Position numbers and translations under genes: made by a program. The notes beneath the pieces are model-generated. The model worked only from the letters and a program-made list of their open reading frames with translations. It did not search any database and was not told the origin of the DNA. 11,402 nucleotides of DNA from JBDKTH01 sp964558295 (lineage in GTDB: Bacteria; Planctomycetota; Planctomycetia; Pirellulales; Thermoguttaceae). Positions 1 through 6,251 of this stretch are shown here, in pieces (position 1 is the stretch's first letter; each line of letters opens with the position of its first letter). The DNA lies in assembly GCA_964558295.1 (NCBI GenBank), contig CAZLDQ010000188.1, positions 1 through 11,402 on the forward strand, in the 5' to 3' direction.

Positions 1-217
1 CGTTGTTGTGTTTCTTCACTGGTGTCTTTTTAGCGTGGGGGGATACTTTGGGGGGGGGGGTGGGATGTGTTTACCGGTTCGTACGAGGGGACGAGTTGTC
101 AAAGAACACGAGGCAGTCGTTGGGACCACCACCTGTTGAACGTAGCAGATCGGCTGGCCCAATTTCAAGAGAAAGTTTTGGGGGATCTGGCAATGCCCGG
201 AAGAGCCAAGAATGAAC
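1..217. other. Gene-free left end of the window, G/T-rich
   Basis: No credible gene is visible on either strand. The first ~75 bases are strongly G/T-biased and include an uninterrupted run of 11 G at 50-60. A short open frame runs through the stretch on the plus strand but has no ribosome binding site and an unconvincing composition. The region lies downstream of the DUF4340 gene and its hairpin. From about position 75 the composition returns to normal. The biased part looks like the low-quality end of an assembled contig rather than a biological element. Confidence 0.5.
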
Positions 218-248
218 CCAGGGCAGCCGAATGACTCGGCTGCCCTGG
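218..248 (-). terminator. Perfect 13-bp hairpin after the Gld-like operon
   Basis: Bases 218-230 and 236-248 form a perfect 13-bp inverted repeat (arm CCAGGGCAGCCGA) around a 5-base loop. It lies 48 bp past the stop codon of the DUF4340 gene, which is where the operon transcript should end. On the minus strand the hairpin is preceded by a short T run and followed only by a weak T-containing tract (GTTCATTC), so it is not a textbook intrinsic terminator. It could act as a terminator with help, or as a 3'-end stabiliser. The inverted repeat is seen directly; the function is inferred. Confidence 0.55.
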
Positions 249-295
249 AAAAACGGTTCCGTCTGAGGGGGCCTTTGGGCGGGGAGGCGGACGGG

Positions 296-1969
296 CTATT
301 TGTCGTCCTTCTTGCCCGGCGCGGCCGCCTTGAGATCGTCAAAGTCGGCGGGGGTGCCTTCCTTCTTCGGCGCGGCGTGGTCATGACCGTCATGGTTATG
401 GCCGGCGTCTTTGGCCTCGTCCTTCTTCTCTTTTTTCTTGACGAGCTTGGCACGGTTCAGATGGATCTTCTGGTAGACGCTGTCGGCGATCACGTAGTAC
501 CAGTCGGCAAAGCGGGCGTTGAGTTCCTGGACCCGTTTTTCGCCGTCCTTGATCTTCTGTTCGTATTCGTCCTGCTTCCGTTTGTTCTCCTTCTCGATCC
601 GCTCCCGTTCCGCTTTTGCGTCGGGCTTGGCCTCGTTCTTCTTCTCTTCCGGCTTTTTCTCCTCAGCCTTCTTGTCGTCGGATTTCTTCTCATCGGATTT
701 CTTGTCGTCGGCCGGCTTTTCCTCGGGCAGGGGCTGTAGTTCGGGTTTGGGAATTGCGTTGCGGTCGAACTCGGCCATGACGAACAGATAGCGGTTTACC
801 CCGGAGCCGGACGCCGCCTTGTCCTTGTCGTCTTTCTTGGCGTCCTCCTTCTTCGCGTCGTCCTTTGCCTTGTCCTTGGCCTCGTCGTCGGCCGTGCCGG
901 CGATCTGGCCAAAGCGGAGGACGTACTGGACGCCGTCCTTCATCAGGACGCGGACTTCCCCATCGTTGGACAGAAGCTCGTAGGCGTTGTCGTTCCCCTG
1001 GACGGGGACCACGTAAAAGCCCTTTTCGGCCAGTGAGCTGATGGTTTCGTTATCATTGTAGAGTTCACCGGCGGCACGGAGGTTGGCGCTCAAGCCCGAC
1101 GGCTTCTTGCTGACATCGACGATTTTCAGGTCGTCCAGGGCCGTCTTCATCTCGTCGAGCGTCGTCATGTTGAGTTCTTCGTCGTCACCCAACTTCGAGT
1201 CGACCCACTTCTTGTTTTTGAAGACCTTGTCTTCGCTGAGCTTCCAACGAGGATCGCCCGTGTCGTTATAGTCGACGACCAGTTGGCCGCGCTGCGTCAT
1301 GCGGCGGGCTAATACATCGATTGAGTAGTCGTTGATCTGAAGCTGCTTGATGTCAAAGGCATTGAGCTTCAGGAGGTCGGTCTCGATCCAGTCGGCAAAC
1401 TTCGTGGAAAGCTTGTCGGTACTGACGGCGACGGTGTAGACCGGGTCTTGGCCCACGACCCGCACGTAGTGGAGCCCGTTCTGGTCTGGGACGGCTTTGC
1501 CGACGATCAGGTTCAGGAGGAGCTTGTTGTCCTTGTCCCGGATTGTGACCCGTGTTCCCACACCTGTAGCGCCGGCCTTGATTGTCTTTGGATCGGGGTC
1601 GACCACTCCGTAGAGCGGATGATCGCCGGGGCTGTCGCTGGGGACTTCGAGAACCTTCAGGCCGATCAGGGAGGTGGCCAACTTGGAAAGCTGGTCCTTG
1701 GCATCGGTCGGGTAGTTGTCGTGCGAAGGGATCGACCAGCGGTTGTTGACCATCGCCACCTTGAACGGCTGCAACGTGCCGTTGGTCTCGTCATAAGTGA
1801 CGATCTCCAGGCTGGCGGCCGTCAGGGGATCTTTGAACTCGGGGAAGAGCTCCGTGAGCTTCGTATTGCCCGAATCGCTCAACGGCAGCGAAGGCTTGCT
1901 GGCCCAGGCGAGCAGTGCCGTCGCCAGGCCGACAACCACAAAGCCGATCGTCTTAGTGGATTCGTTCAT
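296..1969 (-). CDS. DUF4340 domain membrane-anchored protein (Gld-like ABC cassette partner)
   Basis: A 557-residue protein, last gene of the three-gene ABC cassette. One N-terminal membrane segment (about residues 7-24, TIGFVVVGLATALLAWAS) should anchor it with the bulk outside the cytoplasmic membrane. Residues ~35-350 look like the repetitive beta-rich DUF4340 fold, with stretches such as LNLIVGKAVPDQNGLHYVRV. From ~352 the fold is interrupted by two Lys/Asp/Glu/Ala-rich inserts (about 359-389 and 414-460, the second leading into a predicted coiled coil to ~485). Between and after them come structured pieces (VNRYLFVMAEFD at 391-402; RFADWYYVIADSVYQKIHL from 486). The end is charged and carries four clustered His (524-531). 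DUF4340 proteins commonly accompany GldG-type auxiliary ABC proteins; their biochemical role is not known. The ATG at 1969 follows a GAGG box at 5-base spacing. The gene starts 56 bp after the gldF-gldG stop, consistent with cotranscription. Confidence 0.85.
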   Translation of the reverse strand: MNESTKTIGFVVVGLATALLAWASKPSLPLSDSGNTKLTELFPEFKDPLTAASLEIVTYDETNGTLQPFKVAMVNNRWSIPSHDNYPTDAKDQLSKLATSLIGLKVLEVPSDSPGDHPLYGVVDPDPKTIKAGATGVGTRVTIRDKDNKLLLNLIVGKAVPDQNGLHYVRVVGQDPVYTVAVSTDKLSTKFADWIETDLLKLNAFDIKQLQINDYSIDVLARRMTQRGQLVVDYNDTGDPRWKLSEDKVFKNKKWVDSKLGDDEELNMTTLDEMKTALDDLKIVDVSKKPSGLSANLRAAGELYNDNETISSLAEKGFYVVPVQGNDNAYELLSNDGEVRVLMKDGVQYVLRFGQIAGTADDEAKDKAKDDAKKEDAKKDDKDKAASGSGVNRYLFVMAEFDRNAIPKPELQPLPEEKPADDKKSDEKKSDDKKAEEKKPEEKKNEAKPDAKAERERIEKENKRKQDEYEQKIKDGEKRVQELNARFADWYYVIADSVYQKIHLNRAKLVKKKEKKDEAKDAGHNHDGHDHAAPKKEGTPADFDDLKAAAPGKKDDK

Positions 1970-2025
1970 CGTTACCTCGCAAAGTCGCTTGGATTTTTTT
2001 CAGGTATGCTATCTGTCACTTGCCG

Positions 2026-4746
2026 TTACTTCCGCAGCCGCGTCTGGGAGACGCCCTCGCGTTCCTGCCGGCGACGGACCATAAAGACCGCCGCCGCCAC
2101 GATCAGCGGAGGAATCGGCGGCAATACGACCGCCCAGAGCTTGTACCAATCCTGGACCTGCTGGATTTGGACGTTCAGCTCGGTTTCGATGCGGTTCTTG
2201 TCGCGTTCGGTGTCCTGCTGGAGCTGATCGAGCTTGGCCTGAATCCGGCGTTCGCCGTCTTGCTGGGCCATCGCCAAGCGGAGGATCAGTTCCTGGGAAT
2301 CGATTTTCTCCGTCTTCATCCGTTCTTCCAGCTTGGCGATCTTGTCCTTGAGGATCTTTTCCTCTTCCGCGCGGGCCTTTTCGAACTCGGTCTGGAGTTT
2401 CTCGCGAGCCTTGTCGGTTTTCTTGCGGGCCACTTCGGTGCTCGCGTCGATTCGGGTCAAGGTGCGATGTTTGGGACGCCGCTTGCGGAGTTCGACGAAC
2501 CGATCGTCGCCCGCCAGGCTGTCGAGCACGTTGAGGACAAAGGTCACGTTGTCGAAGTCGAAGTTCAGTCCGCCTTCGGGCATTTCGCCTTGTTCGCGCA
2601 GGCGGAAGAATTCCTGGTGGAGCATGTCGATGTCGGCTACCAGCACGACGTTGAGGTTGACCGACTTTTTGTCCTCGGTCTTTTTCTCTTCCGGCTTGGT
2701 CCCGTCCTTGGCGGCCGGTTGTTCGGGGAGCGTGCCGTGGATGTGGGCAGCCAGGATATAGGGAACCTCGCCGGGGATCAGCCGCCGATTGGGGTTCAAT
2801 CCACCCATTGCACCGAACGGCGACATCTGCATTATGTCGTAGTAGCGAACCGTGCCGCTTTTTACGCCCGTGCGCACCAAGGCACTGACCTCCAACGGCG
2901 AAGCGTTCAGTTTGCTGATTGCGCCAGGGAAGGGGAAGAGCAGGTGCTGGAGCCTGGCAGTGATCGGGTCGGCCTCGTTGAACGCGTCGGCCCCGCACGT
3001 GGCGTCAACGAACACGAACTCCTTGGGCAACTGGCTGAGCTTGGGATAGGGGTTATAGGCTTGCCAGATGATCTGATCGCCCATGAAATCGACGCCCAAG
3101 AGGCTCCAGAGGGCATGGATATCGCCTTTGGGGAGCGGCTGCTGCATGAACATGTTCATCCCCCCCGGCGGACGTCGCGGGGCGCTGGTGGCGGGCACAC
3201 TTGAGGCGAACACGGGGAAGGGGTCTTCGAAGATCGCGGTCGGTTGGCCATTCTTGACAGCCGCCAAGAAGTTGTCCAACTGTTCGGGAGCCAGCGACGA
3301 GGGTTGGACGGCCAAGAGCACGTCGTAGCGTTCGGTGATCGGATTGGTCGGATCGACCTCGACGACCTCGTACTGCTTTTGCAACTCGTCGACGATCGGC
3401 CAGTTGTTCATGCTCGACATGGACTGTATGTCGAACCCGCCGTGCAGTTTCGCTTCGGTCTTCAGCACACCGACTTTCTGACGTTTCTGCTGCGTGACCG
3501 TGACCAGTGAGCGGACCAGTTCATATTCCACGGGGATCCCCCGGTCGATGAAGGGGATAATCACCTTCTCCAGGCCGCTGGTGAAGGCCACGCCCATGAA
3601 GAGGTGGTCTTCACTGAGCGTGCCGCGGCTGAGCGTGACGACGCGGCGGGGCCCGATCCCGAAGCGTTTCTCGGCGCGCGAGGCGTTTTCGCTGTAACGT
3701 TCCGTGCTATTGATCCGCACGCGAACCTTCTCGCCGCCGCGGGCTTTGAGTTCTTGGAGCATCGAGATCAAGTCGAGCCGTGTCTGGACGTATGACTCGG
3801 GCACTTCGGGGCTGATGAAGGCCTCGACCTGCACCGGCCGCTCGAGTTTCAGGTTGGAAAGGAGTTTGACGGTCGTCGGGGAGAGCGAGCTGAGCTTCTC
3901 GCTGGTGGCGTCCGCGCGCAAGTCGTGGTGTTGGAAGAACACGATCGCGCTGAGAGCGACCAGGGCCAAGGCCAGGGTGCGAACCGTATAGTGGACCCCC
4001 ATCGCCGCACCGGGCCGGCCGGCCCAGTGCCGCCGGCCAATCAGGACAACGCTCAGGTAGAGCATCACGGCGGCAATCACCACGAAGTAGGTAACGCCGG
4101 AGAGGCTGATGATGCCTCGGCCAAAGTCGCGAAACTGTTCGCCGATGCCCCACTGCTTCACGGCTGAGGTGATTTCTTCGGGCAGCGGGATCGCATCGGC
4201 GTGGGCGGCGAAGACCAGCGGCACGTTGAACAGGGCCCCGAGAATGTAGGCGACCGTGAGGTTGCCGGTGAGGAATGAGGCCACCATGCCAATCGCCAGC
4301 ATGGCCAAGCCGATCATCCAGTAGCCGACATAGGTCGCCAGAAACAGCCCCACATCCGGATCGCCGAGCGTTTCCAGCACGGCGTAATTGCAGGTCAACG
4401 AGAACAACAGCGAGAAGCTGAAGATGGCCACCGCAGCCAGGTATTTGCCGAGCACGACGTCGAAGTCGGCGGCGGGAATCGTCAACAGAAGCTCATCCGT
4501 TCCCTGGCGGCGCTCGTCGGCCCAGACGCTCATGGTGATCGCAGGGATGAAGACCAGCATGATGAAGGGGAAGACCCAGTTGAGCTGGTTCAGGTTGGCC
4601 AGGTTTGTGTTGAAGAACTCGTTGGGCCAGAAGGCGGCGATGGCGCTTAAGAGCACGAAGACGCAGATGAACAGATAGCCCGTGGGGCTGAAGAAGTAAC
4701 TGGTCAGGTTTCGCTTGTAAACCGCTAGTATAACCTTGGCGTTCAT
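2026..4746 (-). CDS. Fused ABC-2 permease / GldG-type auxiliary protein (GldF-GldG fusion)
   Basis: A 906-residue protein that joins two usually separate subunits. Residues 1-245 are a six-span ABC-2 permease of the GldF/NosY kind: first spans at ~23-40 and 57-74, then the family-type motif MSVWADERRQGTDELLLTIP at 72-91, then spans up to ~240. A seventh span at ~255-271 begins just after Met249, where a free-standing GldG would start. It leads into a GldG/ABC_transp_aux-type extracytoplasmic region (~275-760). There is a short Lys/Glu-rich linker at ~675-696, a long charged coiled coil at ~765-865, and a final membrane span at ~872-890 with a basic tail. The ATPase would come from the gene just upstream, 51 bp away. 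In Bacteroidetes the GldA-GldF-GldG complex is needed for gliding, but relatives occur in non-gliding bacteria, so the substrate here is unknown. The ATG at 4746 has an AGGA box only 3 bases upstream, close but usable. Confidence 0.88.
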   Translation of the reverse strand: MNAKVILAVYKRNLTSYFFSPTGYLFICVFVLLSAIAAFWPNEFFNTNLANLNQLNWVFPFIMLVFIPAITMSVWADERRQGTDELLLTIPAADFDVVLGKYLAAVAIFSFSLLFSLTCNYAVLETLGDPDVGLFLATYVGYWMIGLAMLAIGMVASFLTGNLTVAYILGALFNVPLVFAAHADAIPLPEEITSAVKQWGIGEQFRDFGRGIISLSGVTYFVVIAAVMLYLSVVLIGRRHWAGRPGAAMGVHYTVRTLALALVALSAIVFFQHHDLRADATSEKLSSLSPTTVKLLSNLKLERPVQVEAFISPEVPESYVQTRLDLISMLQELKARGGEKVRVRINSTERYSENASRAEKRFGIGPRRVVTLSRGTLSEDHLFMGVAFTSGLEKVIIPFIDRGIPVEYELVRSLVTVTQQKRQKVGVLKTEAKLHGGFDIQSMSSMNNWPIVDELQKQYEVVEVDPTNPITERYDVLLAVQPSSLAPEQLDNFLAAVKNGQPTAIFEDPFPVFASSVPATSAPRRPPGGMNMFMQQPLPKGDIHALWSLLGVDFMGDQIIWQAYNPYPKLSQLPKEFVFVDATCGADAFNEADPITARLQHLLFPFPGAISKLNASPLEVSALVRTGVKSGTVRYYDIMQMSPFGAMGGLNPNRRLIPGEVPYILAAHIHGTLPEQPAAKDGTKPEEKKTEDKKSVNLNVVLVADIDMLHQEFFRLREQGEMPEGGLNFDFDNVTFVLNVLDSLAGDDRFVELRKRRPKHRTLTRIDASTEVARKKTDKAREKLQTEFEKARAEEEKILKDKIAKLEERMKTEKIDSQELILRLAMAQQDGERRIQAKLDQLQQDTERDKNRIETELNVQIQQVQDWYKLWAVVLPPIPPLIVAAAVFMVRRRQEREGVSQTRLRK

Positions 4747-4797
4747 GGTTCCTACCAGAGATTGGCTTGGAGGGTGTGGGCTTGGAAGGAGAACGAC

Positions 4798-5538
4798 TCA
4801 CGCCGCTCCGGAGCCGGTCAGCTCGCGGAAGCGTTGGTCCAGGGTCTTGCCGCCGGCGGTGAGTTCACTGACCGGGCCGTCGAAAATCAGTTTCCCTTCG
4901 TCAATGAACAGCACGCGCTCGGTCATCGCCTCAACTTCTTGGAGGATATGGGTTGAGAGGAGAATCGTTTTGCTTTCGCCGAGGCGGCGGACGGTTTCTC
5001 GCACGTCGTGGATTTGATTGGGATCAAGGCCGGCGGTCGGCTCGTCGAGGATCAGCACATCGGGTTCGTGCAACAGCACCTGGGCCATGCCTACGCGCTG
5101 GCGATAGCCGCGAGAGAGCTTGCCGATCGGTTTGCCGACGACGCTCGAGAGCGAGCAGAGTTCGATGACCGCGTCGACCCGTTCCCGCTTCTTGGCGCCG
5201 GAGAGTCCACGGGCTTCGGCGAAGAAGGTCAGGAGGTTACGGGGGCTCATGTCTGGATAGAGCGGGCCATTTTCCGGCAAGTAGCCGAGGCGCATCGCTC
5301 CGGCCAAGCGATCGGTGGCCATGTCGTGGCCGGCGATGCGTGCGGTCCCCAAGGACGGGGCTAGATAGCCGGTCAAGAGTTTCATTGTGGTGCTTTTGCC
5401 GGCCCCGTTGGGCCCCAGGAAGGCGACCACCTCGCCCTTGCGCACTTGAAAGGAAACGTTTTCGATTGCCGCAAATCCACCATAGTACTTCGACAGCCCC
5501 ACGGCTTCGATCATGGCGGGACCTGGCTGTTGAGTCAT
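4798..5538 (-). CDS. ABC transporter ATP-binding protein, GldA type
   Basis: A 246-residue cytoplasmic ATPase that should drive the adjacent fused permease. With the ATG at 5538 as residue 1: Walker A GPNGAGKST at 42-50, signature LSRGYRQR at 141-148, Walker B VLILDEP at 161-167, D-loop AGLDP to 173, and H-loop His197. The Q-loop position carries Glu89 in GYLPENGPLYPDMSPRNLL, a variant common in the GldA/NatA-like drug and export ATPases, so this looks functional. The open frame extends 27 codons further to an ATG at 5619, but that ATG overlaps a TATAAT box and has no Shine-Dalgarno. The ATG at 5538 has GGAG (5547-5550) at 8-base spacing and a start typical for the family (short tail, then MIEAVGLSKYYG), so I chose it. 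First gene of the ABC operon. Confidence 0.9.
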   Translation of the reverse strand: MTQQPGPAMIEAVGLSKYYGGFAAIENVSFQVRKGEVVAFLGPNGAGKSTTMKLLTGYLAPSLGTARIAGHDMATDRLAGAMRLGYLPENGPLYPDMSPRNLLTFFAEARGLSGAKKRERVDAVIELCSLSSVVGKPIGKLSRGYRQRVGMAQVLLHEPDVLILDEPTAGLDPNQIHDVRETVRRLGESKTILLSTHILQEVEAMTERVLFIDEGKLIFDGPVSELTAGGKTLDQRFRELTGSGAA

Positions 5539-5617
5539 CGTGTTGGCTCCGGCACGTGAGAAATCGGCGGATGGTCCACTAAAGCGCGGACCCGGCCTTC
5601 GTGTGATGAAAACCCTC

Positions 5618-5623
5618 ATTATA
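5618..5623 (-). promoter_or_regulatory. Candidate -10 box (TATAAT) for the Gld-like ABC operon
   Basis: A perfect TATAAT on the minus strand lies 79 bases before the preferred gldA-type start codon, in the gap after the small membrane-protein gene. Transcription from it would give a leader of roughly 70 bases. No good -35 hexamer is visible at 16-18 bases, and no extended -10 TG is present, so support rests on the hexamer and its position. It also overlaps the alternative ATG at 5617-5619, which argues against that start being used. Confidence 0.4.
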
Positions 5624-5683
5624 ACCGGCCACCAGGAGGAGCCTATAGAGGTTCCTTCAGGACCTGCCGGGGGGGAGTACGCC

Positions 5684-5761
5684 CTGCCAAACGGTCAGAA
5701 AGACCGCAGATATTGGCAGTGTTCCCAAGAAAACCATTACGCGATTGTTTGGCAAATGGTT
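5684..5761. other. Cluster of competing inverted repeats in the 263-bp gap
   Basis: This part of the gap between the small membrane-protein gene and the ABC operon can fold in more than one way. CTGCCAA (5684-5690) pairs with TTGGCAG (5713-5719) and encloses a further stem CGGTC/GACCG (5692-5696 with 5702-5706, loop AGAAA). The same left arm, as GCCAAAC (5686-5692), can instead pair with GTTTGGC (5747-5753). AACCATT (5732-5738) pairs with AATGGTT (5755-5761). No T-run follows, so it is not an obvious intrinsic terminator. It could be a 3' structure of the upstream transcript or a leader element. A weaker 6-bp hairpin (CCCAGA/TCTGGG, 5783-5797) lies right after the upstream stop. The rest of the gap, 5539-5801, holds only the candidate -10 box and ribosome site. 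Confidence 0.35.
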
Positions 5762-5801
5762 CAGAACCAAGCTGTCTGGACCCCCAGAATATCTGGGCGT
5801 C

Positions 5802-6251
5802 TCAGGCCCCGTCCCCCTTCTCCGGGTTGTCGCCGTTGCCAAAAAGGCGGTCGCGGATCGCGGCCAGTTCGGCGGCGCGGGTGCGGAACAAGGGATGGTT
5901 CGGGTTGGGGTCGAGCCAGCGAGGCTCGGTGAACACGCGCGCCGGCATGGCTCCCAGGCCATAGGAGGCGGCGAGTTGCTTGAGGAGCGCGCGATGGTTG
6001 CGCGGCAGTTCGTGCAGTTTGCACAACCCGTCGAACAGGCCCGCTTGACTGTTCCGCCTTCGGTGGTGGAGTACCTGGGTCACGATCGATAGGGCAACCA
6101 CGACGCCCACGATCCCCCCTCCGACGGTGAGGAGCCAGAACAGGGTCGAGCCGTCGTTAGCCGTTCGCAGGGTCGGCCCTCCAATCAACGGTTCAGGAGA
6201 CAAGGGCAGCTTGCAGACCGACAACATGGCAACCAGATTCCCAACCATCAT
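5802..6251 (-). CDS. Small single-span membrane protein of unknown function
   Basis: A 149-residue protein I do not recognise. Its N-terminal ~35 residues contain a mildly hydrophobic start. A clear membrane span follows at about 37-61 (LFWLLTVGGGIVGVVVALSI and on), then His-His-Arg-Arg-Arg at 62-66, so the rest is predicted to face the cytoplasm. Residues ~70-140 look like a compact helical domain (LFDGLCKLHELPRNHRALLK, then LAASYGLGAMPARVFTEPRW), ending in a polar tail. The start codon overlaps the stop of the HEAT-repeat gene (ATGA) and has a strong Shine-Dalgarno inside that gene, so the two proteins are probably made together and may interact. A cytoplasmic helical domain on one membrane anchor would suit an adaptor role, but this is only inference. 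Confidence 0.75.
   Translation of the reverse strand: MMVGNLVAMLSVCKLPLSPEPLIGGPTLRTANDGSTLFWLLTVGGGIVGVVVALSIVTQVLHHRRRNSQAGLFDGLCKLHELPRNHRALLKQLAASYGLGAMPARVFTEPRWLDPNPNHPLFRTRAAELAAIRDRLFGNGDNPEKGDGA

Noticed and set aside
1448..2227. A 259-codon plus-strand frame across the DUF4340 start and the intergenic gap
   Set aside because: It is antisense to two supported genes and to their ribosome sites; no domain is visible.
2009..2998. A 329-codon minus-strand frame overlapping the 3' half of the fused permease gene
   Set aside because: It is another frame of the same strand in GC-rich DNA, is rich in Arg, Gly, Pro and Gln with no fold, and lies entirely over a gene with clear family features.
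2020..3204. A 394-codon open frame on the plus strand opposite the fused permease gene
   Set aside because: It is antisense to a well-supported gene, its composition (rich in Leu, Phe, Asp, Val, Gly) mirrors the Lys/Glu/Asn/Gln content of the real coil region, and there is no ribosome site or recognisable domain.
5783..5797. Hairpin CCCAGA/TCTGGG just after the small membrane-protein gene as an intrinsic terminator
   Set aside because: The stem is only 6 bp with a 3-base loop and no T-run on the minus strand; too weak to call.
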